From JBBDLF01 sp040879025 (GTDB lineage Bacteria; Pseudomonadota; Gammaproteobacteria; Pseudomonadales; Pseudohongiellaceae): a stretch of DNA of 64,000 nucleotides. Below are positions 25,023 through 34,339 of the stretch, piece after piece (position 1 is the first letter of the stretch; every line of letters starts with the position of its first letter). The position numbers were made by a program, and so were the translations under genes. The stretch covers positions 212,673-276,672 of the forward strand of contig JBBDLF010000033.1 in the NCBI GenBank assembly GCA_040879025.1, in the 5' to 3' direction. Below the pieces are notes generated by a model, which did not search any database, had not been told where the DNA came from, and saw only the letters and a list, made by a program, of their open reading frames with translations.

Positions 25023-26135
25023 TTATATCCGGTACCGGTCCGCCTGCTCATCAATGAGCGACACACCGTGGCCGGGCACTTCGATGTTGGGGTAAAGATG
25101 CCCGGCATCGAACCTGTTGCCGGACGCAAACAGCAAATTTTCAATTCGCACATGGTCGTGGAAATATTCCAGGTGCTTCAGTAACGGCACTGCCACCCCG
25201 ACTGAAACCTGAATAGCCGGTGCGCAGTGGATAGACAAGGGCACAGAAAAAGCATTGCACAACGTTGCCGCCTGTAAGAATCCGGTGACCCCACAGCGCG
25301 TCGCATCCGCCTGAAGCACGTCAACGGCTTCATGAGCAAGCATCCGGTGGAAATATTCACTGCCCCAGCCGTATTCGCCGGCGGCTATCGCCATGCCCGC
25401 TGGAGACCTGTTGCGCAACCAGCGCAGAGCAGCAAGATTGTCGGACGAAACCGGTTCTTCGAACCAGCTGACCCGGAAAGGTTGCAGGTGTTCCATCAAT
25501 GCCAGTGCACCGCGGGCATCATAGGCGCCGTTGGCATCGACCATCAACTCCACGCTGCCTCCAATGGTTTGCCTGGCAAGGGCAACGCGGCGCACATCCT
25601 CCGACAACCCTGAGCCAATCTTGATTTTTACGGCGGTAATACCGGAATTCAGCCAACTTCGCAGTTGGCCGCACAGCGTGTCGTCGTCGCTGTTGACAAA
25701 ACCACCGCTTCCGTAAACCGGCAGGCACGACTGCGCGCGACCCAGCAGTAGCGCCAGAGGCACCTGCAATACCCTGGATTTCAGATCCCACAGTGCCTGG
25801 TCCAGTGCGGAAACCGCCATCGATCCAAGACCCGGCCTGCCTGCGTTGCGCAGCGCATCGTTCATGCGAAGCCACAGGCGGGGCAGATCGAAAATATCCT
25901 CTCTCAATATGGCGTCGGCCAAACGGGATTCAATCAGTGCTCTGGCCGCACCGGCGGAGGTATAGCTGTATCCAAGTCCGGTGTGGCCGGCGCCGCTTAT
26001 CTCAACAACTACGAATTCCGTAGCATTCCACACCAGCGTCCCGTCCGCCTCCGGCCCGCTCTCGGTTGGTACCCGATAAGCCCGGGCGGTGACGGTTTCG
26101 ACGTGCCCGATCCTGGACCCCTGTTGACCCGTCAT
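25023..26135 (-). CDS. Enolase superfamily enzyme, mandelate racemase subgroup
   Basis: A 370-residue enzyme with the complete mandelate-racemase-type active site: KIK at 170-172 (K172 catalytic), metal ligands D200 (VDANG), E226 (WFEEP) and E254 (AAGEYG), and H303 (SIHCAP). Most members dehydrate or racemise sugar acids, so a sugar-acid dehydratase role is the best guess. The next gene in the operon oxidises hydroxy acids, which would fit an acid catabolic route. It lies one base after the ThDP enzyme gene. The substrate cannot be read from the sequence. Confidence 0.9.
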   Translation of the reverse strand: MTGQQGSRIGHVETVTARAYRVPTESGPEADGTLVWNATEFVVVEISGAGHTGLGYSYTSAGAARALIESRLADAILREDIFDLPRLWLRMNDALRNAGRPGLGSMAVSALDQALWDLKSRVLQVPLALLLGRAQSCLPVYGSGGFVNSDDDTLCGQLRSWLNSGITAVKIKIGSGLSEDVRRVALARQTIGGSVELMVDANGAYDARGALALMEHLQPFRVSWFEEPVSSDNLAALRWLRNRSPAGMAIAAGEYGWGSEYFHRMLAHEAVDVLQADATRCGVTGFLQAATLCNAFSVPLSIHCAPAIQVSVGVAVPLLKHLEYFHDHVRIENLLFASGNRFDAGHLYPNIEVPGHGVSLIDEQADRYRI

Positions 26136-26136
26136 A

Positions 26137-27924
26137 CTAATGAGGATTGATATTGAGCCTGGACAGAAATTGCTTGGTGCTCTGTTTTATGATGCCCCAC
26201 TCGTCCGGATCGACCTGGGCAAGCGCGCTGAAATAGGATTTGGCCTGCTCCCATGTAATATGTGGCGGCAGAGGTGGAACATCGGGATCAGTAATAAACT
26301 CGATCACCACGGGTCTGTCGGCGGCGAATGCCTGCTCCAGACCCAGTTCAATCGCATCCGGATGATCAACCCGGATCCCTTCAAATCCGATCAGCTTGCC
26401 GTACGAAGCATAAGGAAAATCCAGGACATCCTGGGCGGCGGCAAATTTGGGATCTCCCTCCAGTGCCCGTTGTTCCCACGTCACCTGGTTCAGATCGTGA
26501 TTGACTATCACCAGGACAATAAATGTCGGATTTTTCCATTGCTGCCAGTACTGCATTACCGTTACCAATTCCGCATTGCCATTCATTTGCATTGCACCAT
26601 CCCCCACCATGGCCACTACCGGTCTGTCCGGATAGGCCATTTTGGCCGCAATGGCATAAGGGACTCCGCTGCCCATGCTGGCAAGCTTGCCGGAGAGCGA
26701 TCCCATCATGCCGCGCTTCATTCTGATGTTGCGCGCATACCAGTTGGTGTGCGATCCACTGTCTCCACACAGAATCACATTGTCGGGCAGCATGGGCGAA
26801 AGTTCGTGGAACACCCGTTGGGGGTTGATGGGATTTGCCTTTTCCATTGCCTTTCTCTCGATATCAAGCCACCAGTCCGACACGTTGTCTTCAATCTCCT
26901 GGCGCCAGCTACGATCCTTCTTGTACTCCAGCAACGACAGCAGACTGCTCAACGTTTCTTTGCTGTCACCAACGAGGTTGACCTCGGTGGGATAACGCAC
27001 TCCCATGTTCGCCGGATCAATGTCTATCTGCACGGCTCTCGCCTGGCCGTCTTCAGGCAGAAACTCCGAATAGGGAAAAGTGGTGCCCACCATAAGCAAT
27101 GCGTCACACCCTTCCATCAATTCCCAACTTGGACCGGTACCAAGCAAACCGATCGCTCCTGTCACAAAAGGCAAATCGTCAGGAAGCGCTGCTTTTCCAA
27201 GCAGGGCCTTGGCCACACCGGCTCCGAGTTTATCTGCAACCTGTATCAATTCATCAGTGGCGTGCAACGCGCCCGCACCCGCGAGAATAGCGACGCGCTC
27301 GCAGCCATTCAGCAGGTCAGCCGCCGCCTGCAGATCTTTGGCGACAGGCACGGGATGAGGGTTGCTTCTTCCTGCACTGGAATAGTTACTACCATGACTT
27401 CGGGGCGGACTCGGTACAGCCTTCATCGATTGCACATCGTTGGGAATGATGATGCAGGTGACAGCTCGTTCGGCATACGCAATCCGGAATGCACGGTCTA
27501 TCACATGACGTGCCTGCGCCGGAGAAAAAATGGTCTGTACGTACTCCGCCACATCATGGAAAACCGTCTGCAAATCCACTTCCTGCTGAAAGTCGCTGCC
27601 CAGTGAAGCGCTTTTCTGTTGTCCTACAATAGCCACCACCGGCATATGGTCGGACTTGGCATCATAAAGACCTGCCAGCAGATGCAAAGCGCCCGGACCC
27701 GAAGTGGCAAGACATACTCCGGCTTCCCCGGTGAATTTGGCATGACCGACGGCCATAAACGCGGACATTTCCTCATGCCGTACGCGCAAATAATCGAAGC
27801 GGTCACCGGCGCGGTCAAGAGCGCCCATGAGACCGTTGATACCATCCCCCGGGTAGCCGAAAATACGCTCCACTCCCCATTCGGAAAGCCGGTCGAGCAT
27901 GAAGTCGCTAACTGTATTCGTCAT
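26137..27924 (-). CDS. Thiamine diphosphate enzyme of the pyruvate oxidase/acetolactate synthase family
   Basis: A 595-residue three-domain ThDP enzyme. The N-terminal domain has the activating glutamate E51 (RHEEMSAFM), the middle domain resembles PoxB-type nucleotide-binding regions, and the C-terminal domain has the ThDP motif GDGAMQMN followed about 30 residues later by NHDLNQ. Such proteins decarboxylate 2-keto acids. The sequence looks closer to PoxB/SpxB-like pyruvate oxidases than to IlvB. A role downstream of the neighbouring dehydratase is plausible but inferred. Confidence 0.9.
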   Translation of the reverse strand: MTNTVSDFMLDRLSEWGVERIFGYPGDGINGLMGALDRAGDRFDYLRVRHEEMSAFMAVGHAKFTGEAGVCLATSGPGALHLLAGLYDAKSDHMPVVAIVGQQKSASLGSDFQQEVDLQTVFHDVAEYVQTIFSPAQARHVIDRAFRIAYAERAVTCIIIPNDVQSMKAVPSPPRSHGSNYSSAGRSNPHPVPVAKDLQAAADLLNGCERVAILAGAGALHATDELIQVADKLGAGVAKALLGKAALPDDLPFVTGAIGLLGTGPSWELMEGCDALLMVGTTFPYSEFLPEDGQARAVQIDIDPANMGVRYPTEVNLVGDSKETLSSLLSLLEYKKDRSWRQEIEDNVSDWWLDIERKAMEKANPINPQRVFHELSPMLPDNVILCGDSGSHTNWYARNIRMKRGMMGSLSGKLASMGSGVPYAIAAKMAYPDRPVVAMVGDGAMQMNGNAELVTVMQYWQQWKNPTFIVLVIVNHDLNQVTWEQRALEGDPKFAAAQDVLDFPYASYGKLIGFEGIRVDHPDAIELGLEQAFAADRPVVIEFITDPDVPPLPPHITWEQAKSYFSALAQVDPDEWGIIKQSTKQFLSRLNINPH

Positions 27925-27937
27925 TCAATATCCCTCT

Positions 27938-28186
27938 TCAATGTCGGGTGCGGCTGGTTGAGCGGGGTCGCAACGCGCGAACCTGAGGCACGTCCCCTCC
28001 TTCGCTCTGCCAGCGACTGATCTGCGGCTTGCGGGAACGAGAAGCCCAACGATGCCTCGATTTAAAGGGGAAAATACCGTAACGGTGGGCAAACCAGCCA
28101 GCCGCAGCGATGCCGGCCAGCCCGGTTGTGAACAATGATGAGACTATCAGCCTTCTCTGCGTCGATCTCCGGTTTCGTTTAAACAT
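27938..28186 (-). CDS. Small basic membrane protein, first gene of the 18.8-28.2 kb operon
   Basis: An 82-residue protein with an Arg-rich start (MFKRNRRSTQRR), one predicted membrane helix (about 14-34) and an Arg/Ser-rich tail. A strong AGGAGGT site lies six bases before the ATG, which argues for a real gene. It ends 13 bases before the ThDP enzyme gene. No family is recognised. It could be a membrane anchor or simply an unknown leader gene. Confidence 0.65.
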   Translation of the reverse strand: MFKRNRRSTQRRLIVSSLFTTGLAGIAAAGWFAHRYGIFPFKSRHRWASRSRKPQISRWQSEGGDVPQVRALRPRSTSRTRH

Positions 28187-28495
28187 TTCGACCTCCTGTC
28201 ATGTACGTCCATACGCGGCGATCAGCCATACTTCCGTCCCAAAGACCGATCGGTTTAAAATAAAGAGCCGATGACCCCCAAGAGAGTTTCCCTGTTTTTT
28301 CAGAACCAGATGGAAGACCGGTTCCACTTTTTTATACTGCGCCTAAAATCTGTTTAAATCAATATGAGGGAGTTTCCCCTGTCAGGTTTAGGGTATTCAC
28401 TCCCTCCTCCATTACAGGGTTTTCCGAGAAACTTATCCGTTAATTCATGGTAGTTTTGTATCCAGGGGAACCAAGAACTTACCACAGGTACGCGT
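28187..28495. other. Divergent promoter region between the metabolic operon and the MgtC-like gene
   Basis: This 309-base stretch contains no convincing gene. It holds an ACCGATCGGT palindrome at 28245-28254 on the side of the minus-strand operon. On the side of the mgtC-like gene it has two overlapping inverted pairs: GAGGGAGT/ACTCCCTC (28366-28373, 28399-28406) and CCCTGT/ACAGGG (28377-28382, 28414-28419). These would be in the leader or promoter of the MgtC-like gene. Confidence 0.45.
28245..28254. promoter_or_regulatory. Candidate operator palindrome ACCGATCGGT
   Basis: A perfect 10-base palindrome in an A/T-rich setting, 59 bases upstream of the first gene of the 18.8-28.2 kb operon. 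ACCGnnCGGT-type palindromes are typical of TetR-family operators. No regulator gene lies next to it, so the assignment is based only on sequence form. Confidence 0.35.
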
Positions 28496-28933
28496 ATGGT
28501 CTACGAACTGGAGTTGCTGGTTCGCATCATCATCGCTTCAATGCTTGGCGCAGCGATCGGATTCGACAGGGAATGGGGCCACAAGCCGGCAGGCCTGCGC
28601 ACTCACATGCTGGTTGGACTCGGATCCGCGATGTTCGTTGTGCTCGGAGAGCTGCTGCTCGGCTATTTTTCCTACGAAACCGACTCGATGCGTTATGATC
28701 CCACGCGCATTCTGGAAGCAGTGGTAGGCGGGGTCGCATTCCTCGGTGCCGGTACCATTTTTTTTTCAAGGGGTGAGAATATCGTCAAGGGCATCACCAC
28801 CGCTGCCTCTTTGTGGGCCACTGCGGGTGTGGGTATGGCTACGGGGCTGGAACATTATGTTCTCGCGGTTGGCACCACATTGCTTATAGTCGTTATCCTG
28901 CAGCTTTTTCGTCTTCTGGAGCATGACCCATGA
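28496..28933 (+). CDS. MgtC/SapB family membrane protein
   Basis: A 145-residue inner-membrane protein with about four helices and the family signature GAAIGFDREWGHKPAGLRTHMLVGLGS (given here as the region of residues ~17-43), followed by GGVAFLGAGTIF and TTAASLWATAGVGMA. The full-length virulence MgtC has an extra cytosolic ACT-like domain, which is absent here. Members are linked to magnesium limitation and acid tolerance, with unclear biochemistry. It is convergent with the radical SAM gene, and the two stops are directly adjacent. The Shine-Dalgarno site is weak. Confidence 0.88.
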   Translation: MVYELELLVRIIIASMLGAAIGFDREWGHKPAGLRTHMLVGLGSAMFVVLGELLLGYFSYETDSMRYDPTRILEAVVGGVAFLGAGTIFFSRGENIVKGITTAASLWATAGVGMATGLEHYVLAVGTTLLIVVILQLFRLLEHDP

Positions 28934-30073
28934 CTAGAAACCCAGGGAAAACTGTTCCGCTCGATCTGGAACCTGAAACAGGTCGGTGCGCGGGGATGGC
29001 ATACCGGTGAGGCGTTGGTGGTTCTTTCTTCCGACCACTTCAAATCGCTGCCTGATCAGTTCAGCGTAAACCCCCTCACCGCGCATTCTCTTTCCGAATT
29101 CGGCCTGGTAGAGAGAACCGCCGCGCATATCACGCAACGTATTGAGCACGCGCTCCTTGCGCAGCGGAAAGTGAACTTCCAGCCAGTCGGAGAACAGGTC
29201 CTTGAGCTGATACGGCAATCGCAACATTACATAACCCAGACTTTGCGCGCCATGCGCGACGCTCTGGTCGACTATCGACTCCAACTCATTGTCATTCACA
29301 AATGGGATGACCGGCGCCACCATCACGCCCACAGGAACCCCGGCGTCGCGCAAACCGCTGATGACTTTCAACCGGGTTGACGGCGATGCGGTGCGCGGTT
29401 CCATGATCCGTTTCAGTTGTGTGTCCAGCGTGGTGACGCTGACCATAACGGAAACGAGGCCCTGCCGGGCAAATTCCGCGAGCAGATCAGTATCGCGAAG
29501 AATCAGACTGCCCTTGGTCACTATGGAGACCGGGTGCCGGTGACGCAGCAGCGTTTCAAGAATCTGGCGTGTTATCTGTTTTTCTTTCTCCAGCGGCTGA
29601 TAAGGGTCTGTGTTGGTGCCCAGCGCAATGGTTTCGCATTGATATCCCGGCTTCGCCAGGAATTTTTGCAATAGCGCCTCTGCATCGGGTTTGTAAAATA
29701 TTTTGGATTCAAAATCCTTGCCCAATGAAAGATCAAGATATTCGTGAGTGGGCCTGGCGAAACAGTAGACGCAACCGTGCTCGCAACCTTTGTAAGGATT
29801 AATGGACCGGGTGAAGGGAATGTCGGGCGAACTATTGCTACTGACTATCGTTTTGCTGTGGTCGACAAAGGTTTCAGTCGCGGGATCCTGTATTACCCCA
29901 AATTCATCCGCGCCCGACTCGCGCGATTCAGCCGTGAAGACGGACAGTTCTCCCAATTCCCACCCGTCGCTGAAGTCCGTTCGCAACGTATCGGCGAACC
30001 GGTTGGGGGGGTTATATTGAGCCCCGCGGGTTTTACTCACCGGGCGGGGAGCCGTTGTCGATTTATCTGTCAT
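28934..30073 (-). CDS. PA0069-family radical SAM protein
   Basis: A 379-residue protein with the radical SAM cluster C97, C101 and C104 (CEHGCVYC) and the family stretch SINPYKGCEHG, followed by ARPTHEYLDLSLGKDFESKI. The PA0069 family resembles the spore photoproduct lyase group (SplB-like) but has no firmly assigned reaction. The gene is convergent with the MgtC-like gene and divergent from the small exported protein at 30206. The start at 30073 gives a family-length product. Confidence 0.9.
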   Translation of the reverse strand: MTDKSTTAPRPVSKTRGAQYNPPNRFADTLRTDFSDGWELGELSVFTAESRESGADEFGVIQDPATETFVDHSKTIVSSNSSPDIPFTRSINPYKGCEHGCVYCFARPTHEYLDLSLGKDFESKIFYKPDAEALLQKFLAKPGYQCETIALGTNTDPYQPLEKEKQITRQILETLLRHRHPVSIVTKGSLILRDTDLLAEFARQGLVSVMVSVTTLDTQLKRIMEPRTASPSTRLKVISGLRDAGVPVGVMVAPVIPFVNDNELESIVDQSVAHGAQSLGYVMLRLPYQLKDLFSDWLEVHFPLRKERVLNTLRDMRGGSLYQAEFGKRMRGEGVYAELIRQRFEVVGRKNHQRLTGMPSPRTDLFQVPDRAEQFSLGF

Positions 30074-30205
30074 CCGGGTCTCAGGCAGTCAATTCAGTAC
30101 AACTGTATGTTTATATAGTAGTCCCGTCAAGCGGAAAATTCAGTCCTGTTGACACAGCAAAGCACAGCGCATTAGTCTGGTAAGTTCAAGCACAAGGAGG
30201 TTCTC

Positions 30206-30745
30206 ATGCGATCTGTCTTCGCAGCACTGGCTTCAATACTCATTTTACCGATAGCCGCGGCCCAGTCTCTCACGACCGAACAGGCAAGCAATTTCATAGA
30301 AAGCCTCGATGAGGTAAACACCTACGCTGAATCCCTTGATCCCGCCGTACGAACCGGGGCTCTGGATGAGGAATTCATGCCCGAACGCGGTCAGCCGTTT
30401 GCTCCCTACAGCCGCGCCGCCGACTATCTGCGGGGCGAGCACGACGCAGTGTATGACGATATGGATAATATTGTCGCGGACCACGGCTTTTCTTCACTTG
30501 AACTCTGGGCGGAAACCGGCGACCGGGTCGCCGTAGCCTATATGGCTCTGGAAATGGAAGAAACCGACATGCAGCAGATCACGCCGGAGATGCTGGACCA
30601 GGTGCCGCCGCAGATGCGCGAGCAGATGGAAAGAGCCCTGGCCGTATTCGAGACCATACGCGATGCTCCGCCGGAGGATGTGGAAGTGCTGCGGCCGCTG
30701 GCAAGTCGGCTGGGAGAGTATATGGGCGGAGAACCGCCGCAGTGA
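30206..30745 (+). CDS. Exported protein of unknown function (179 aa)
   Basis: A signal peptide (residues 1-19, ending AAAQ) is followed by a soluble, acidic, helix-rich domain with MEETDMQQITPEMLDQVPPQM near residues 117-137. An AAGGAGG site lies just before the ATG, so the start is secure. No family is recognised with confidence. It is a single-gene unit, ended by the terminator at 30785-30821, and probably acts in the periplasm. Confidence 0.75.
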   Translation: MRSVFAALASILILPIAAAQSLTTEQASNFIESLDEVNTYAESLDPAVRTGALDEEFMPERGQPFAPYSRAADYLRGEHDAVYDDMDNIVADHGFSSLELWAETGDRVAVAYMALEMEETDMQQITPEMLDQVPPQMREQMERALAVFETIRDAPPEDVEVLRPLASRLGEYMGGEPPQ

Positions 30746-30784
30746 CAGGCCAGGGAGCCTAAGGAAGGTAAGGAACATAACACA

Positions 30785-30821
30785 AAAAAACGGGCAAACC
30801 CCGTAAGGTTCGCCCGTTTTT
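30785..30821. terminator. Bidirectional rho-independent terminator
   Basis: AAAACGGGC at the left pairs with GCCCGTTTT at the right, extended by AACC/GGTT inside, and is flanked by an A run on the left and a T run on the right. It can end the gene at 30206-30745 on the plus strand and the TonB receptor gene on the minus strand. Confidence 0.85.
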
Positions 30822-30851
30822 GACTACACGGTCAGTTTCCCGGAATTTCTT

Positions 30852-33800
30852 CTAGAATTCCTTGCGGAGACTGAGTTCAAACTGACGCCCCAGAGGACTC
30901 CCGATTCTGGGATCATAACCCATTTCCTGACGGGATTCCGGAGGCCGCTCATCCGTGAGATTCACGATGGAAGCGCCAACCGTTGCCCAGGGCAGGTGCC
31001 ACAGGTAGTGCAGGTCTGCCGCAAGCCAGTCATCACCCCGTACCCCGTAGAAGGAAGGCTCGAACGGCTGGTCCGTACCCGGCTGGAAGCCAGTGGGTAT
31101 CAAGGCGGCGGTATTGATCGAACCGTCGTCGTTGAAGTAACGTTCGTCATCCACGCCACTGACGTAGTTAAGTACCAATCGCAGGTTGTGATCGCCCTGG
31201 GCGTAATTGGCATTCACGTTGGCGCGCAGTTCCGGCGCCGCATTGGCAATGGTGGCGAAATTGAGCACGCCCAGACGATCCTGACCGGGGTCAAGTACAT
31301 ACCCGTCCAGTGTCGTTTCGGTAAAGTCAAACGTTTCCACCTTGGTTGCCGTCAGACCGAGACGCATGTCCCCGGCAAAGGCGGGGAAACTGTAGTCCAC
31401 GGACAGATCGAAACCGGCGGTATGCTGTCCCGGACCATTACCGAATGCCGTGGTGATATTGGCGAAGTCATTCGCGGAGGTAACGCCCTGAACGCAGGCT
31501 CCGCCATTGAAAGTCACCCGGTTTACCAGAGGATGCGAACAGTCCGCCAACGCAGTCCCGTTGTTGGGTACGGAAGTCTCACCCGCCGGGGGGATGCTGA
31601 ACACGGCTCCGGCAATATCATTTGCTGACGCAAGACCGCCCAGTTCGTCTTCGGTTTCAATGTCGAAGTAATCAACGATGATTCTCAAATCATGATCATC
31701 CGCGAAACCCCGGGATTGCCAGATGGCACCTGTGCTCCACACCGTGGCTGTTTCAGGCTCGATGCCTGATTCAGTGACTGTGGATGCACCACGCCAGTTA
31801 CCGGCGGCAATGGTATAGCTGTTGACGCCGTTATTGACCTCGCCCGGTATAATACCGGCACCAGGCGCCTGGTAGTTGGTGCCATAGGATCCACGCAGAG
31901 CGAAATTCTCTGTCGCGTCCCACTTGCCTGACACTTTGTACACGGTGGCATCCAGGTCGCCGGTGAAGGCTTCATGGCGAACCGCGGCGGTCATGTGCAC
32001 CGATTCCAGCAGCGGCAGCGTCACTTCGCCGAAGTAAGAGCTCTGATCCTGCTGCGTGGCATCGGGAACGTTGGTTCCAAAGAAGAAGAACGGCCCCGGT
32101 TCATCCGGAGTACACCCGGTATAGTTCGGATCATCCGGTGACGCCGGATCCTGCCCCGGCCATGCGCACGGCGTCATGCCGTTATAGAGCGGGTCGCCAA
32201 CGCTTTGTCGGTTACGGGTGTCACGCCACTGCACCCCGGCACCCCAGGCGACGTTACCCCCAGGCAGGGCCAGAGGCGTGACGCCACTGAGAACGGCATC
32301 GAACGTCACATTCCAGTTGATCGTCTCGGATGCCCGTTCGCTGAACAACCACTCGTTGAGTACATGCGGATTTTCGCTGCCCGGCACATGGCTGGGATTG
32401 GAAAGGCCCAGAACGGGCTGACCAGAGAAATTTGAAGCGAACGGGTTATACCACATGCAGTCGCCTACCCCTGCCGCTGCAGGATTCTGCGTGCCAAAGC
32501 GTGCGGGATCCAGATCCTCCGCGTTACAGTTCGGTCCGCCGAAACCCATCACGGCTTCCTGCAGCCGGTAGGCGGCGATATCCGGAGACGAATTGTAGGA
32601 GTTGAACTGGTTGTATGTCAGTCCGACGTCATACGTGATCTCATTGTCGAATTCCCCGGTGAAGCCGGTCGTTACATGCCAGTACCGGGTATCGTTGACG
32701 TTGGGCGTGCTATGGCTGTCGCCCTCGGCGAAGGTGTCATTGCCGCCGTGCGCAAACGCGCGGTAGGTGATGGGCGTGAAACCCTGGGCAAAGCCGGCCA
32801 GGCTGCTGTCCGCCCAGCCGGTGCGCTCCGCGAAGTCCGCCACATAAGGATTCGCCGTCGGTACGTAAAGCTGGTAGGTGGCACCGGTGGCTTGCGCCGC
32901 GCCACGAATAACCGGCTGCGACGGCGAACCATACTGATGCGGGGAGTAATTGCGGGCGAAGGCTGCTCTGACATAAAAGTCCATGCTGTCGGTGACTTCA
33001 GTGGTCAGTTGTCCGTAGAGCCGGTAAAAATCATTTTCCTCCACCACATTGTAGTAAGGAATATAGTTGTAGGCGCAGGAAAAAGAGCCAACATAAACGC
33101 CGCCGACCGCCTCACAGGAAGGTTGCGTGAAGTCCGAGACCAGTCCCAGCGGACTGCCCCACTCCCCATCGGCCGTGTTGTCGGGTTCTGCCGGCAATGT
33201 TGAGCGTGGCACCCATCCCGCCAGATTGGTCAGCGTAGAAAAGGGCGCCGGGTTGACACTATAGGGCTCATCACCGAAATCACGATCGCCCGTGTCCACT
33301 TCGGAACGGTGAGACCATTCGCCGGCGAACATCACATTGGTGGTGTCACTGCCGAAGCCGCCCACGGCGGACATATTCCACTCGCCGTCGGTGCCCCTGT
33401 AGGTTTTGTAGGAGGACGCCAGTTCGAAGCCTTCGTAGTTCTGGCGGGTAATGAAGTTGACTACCCCGCCGGTGGCATCGGCCCCGTATGTGACGGCCGC
33501 GCCGTCCTTCAGAATTTCAATGCGCTCTATGGCGGAACTGGGTACCACCGAAGCGTTTTCAAACATACGGCGGCCATTGAACAGCGTCAGCGTCTTGTCG
33601 GCGCCAATGCCACGCAGGTTGAAACCGACGTTGCTGGTAAGGCCGGAGCCGCTGAAATAGTAGGCCTCTCCCGTGGTGGGACCCGACGAAGTCAGGGATT
33701 TGACGAATTCAAGTGCAGATGGGTCACCGGTTTCCCGGAGGTCGGCGGCGGTAAACACTTCTACCGGCAAGGCAGTGTCAACAGGTGTGCCCCTGATGAG

Positions 33801-33920
33801 CGAGCCCGTGACGATGATTTCCTCGATATCGGCATCCTGGGCCATCACCGCCAGCGGAGTGCCCGCCAGCATGACGGCAAGAGCCAAAGTCTTCCTTTTT
33901 GCAGGAAAATTCTTTTTCAT
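30852..33920 (-). CDS. TonB-dependent outer-membrane receptor (1022 aa)
   Basis: A signal peptide (MKKNFPAKRKTLALAVMLAG, cleaved after AQ) is followed by a TonB box-like EEIIVTG, a plug domain (ending about residue 160) and a long beta-barrel ending in phenylalanine (LSLRKEF). I chose the ATG at 33920 over a TTG four codons upstream because GGGGG sits just before it. The size and plug resemble the large receptors of marine and soil proteobacteria that import glycans or peptides. The ligand is not readable. A candidate promoter lies at 34044-34073. Confidence 0.93.
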   Translation of the reverse strand: MKKNFPAKRKTLALAVMLAGTPLAVMAQDADIEEIIVTGSLIRGTPVDTALPVEVFTAADLRETGDPSALEFVKSLTSSGPTTGEAYYFSGSGLTSNVGFNLRGIGADKTLTLFNGRRMFENASVVPSSAIERIEILKDGAAVTYGADATGGVVNFITRQNYEGFELASSYKTYRGTDGEWNMSAVGGFGSDTTNVMFAGEWSHRSEVDTGDRDFGDEPYSVNPAPFSTLTNLAGWVPRSTLPAEPDNTADGEWGSPLGLVSDFTQPSCEAVGGVYVGSFSCAYNYIPYYNVVEENDFYRLYGQLTTEVTDSMDFYVRAAFARNYSPHQYGSPSQPVIRGAAQATGATYQLYVPTANPYVADFAERTGWADSSLAGFAQGFTPITYRAFAHGGNDTFAEGDSHSTPNVNDTRYWHVTTGFTGEFDNEITYDVGLTYNQFNSYNSSPDIAAYRLQEAVMGFGGPNCNAEDLDPARFGTQNPAAAGVGDCMWYNPFASNFSGQPVLGLSNPSHVPGSENPHVLNEWLFSERASETINWNVTFDAVLSGVTPLALPGGNVAWGAGVQWRDTRNRQSVGDPLYNGMTPCAWPGQDPASPDDPNYTGCTPDEPGPFFFFGTNVPDATQQDQSSYFGEVTLPLLESVHMTAAVRHEAFTGDLDATVYKVSGKWDATENFALRGSYGTNYQAPGAGIIPGEVNNGVNSYTIAAGNWRGASTVTESGIEPETATVWSTGAIWQSRGFADDHDLRIIVDYFDIETEDELGGLASANDIAGAVFSIPPAGETSVPNNGTALADCSHPLVNRVTFNGGACVQGVTSANDFANITTAFGNGPGQHTAGFDLSVDYSFPAFAGDMRLGLTATKVETFDFTETTLDGYVLDPGQDRLGVLNFATIANAAPELRANVNANYAQGDHNLRLVLNYVSGVDDERYFNDDGSINTAALIPTGFQPGTDQPFEPSFYGVRGDDWLAADLHYLWHLPWATVGASIVNLTDERPPESRQEMGYDPRIGSPLGRQFELSLRKEF

Positions 33921-34339
33921 TTTAACCCCCAATAATTATTTTATTTGCTTTCCTCCCGCCGTGCTGCGGTGTTGGCGGATGAGTACCCGAAATCCATCCA
34001 AAACATCGGGCTGATGATGAAGCTGATTTAAGCTTCGAACCTGAGTATATGTTAAAAAAACTTTGACTCGCAATGACAATCGAGCGAATGCTCGAGACAT
34101 TTGCGCCGTATTTCCGATCATTTTGGCCATTTAGTAACATTTTCCTTATGCAACCTGGCTGTAATGCCCAGAAAATGCCGATGTCCGGAATTCCGGGGGA
34201 GCGATGAGGCATCGCAGAACAGCCAGTGGCAAAAACATTGCGGGTATCCACGCAGTGAATCTACCCGGTTTGACCGATGTTCGAATTGGCCCCGATGACG
34301 ATATGCTGTCGGCGATTCCTTGATGACAGGAGGTCTGAC
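33921..34339. other. Divergent promoter region between the TonB receptor and sodC
   Basis: This 419-base stretch holds the promoters of both divergent genes. I see a good minus-strand promoter at 34044-34073 and no clear plus-strand promoter. No gene is supported, and frames that cross it are short and lack ribosome binding sites. Confidence 0.45.
34044..34073 (-). promoter_or_regulatory. Candidate sigma-70 promoter of the TonB receptor gene
   Basis: On the minus strand, TTGCGA and TATACT are separated by 18 bases, with a T-rich spacer. It would start transcription near 34037, giving a leader of about 115 bases before the receptor ATG. Confidence 0.4.

Noticed and set aside
26140..27606. Plus-strand frame of 488 codons
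   Set aside because: It is antisense to the ThDP enzyme gene, which has clear motifs. The frame is long because of codon bias and shows no recognisable protein features.
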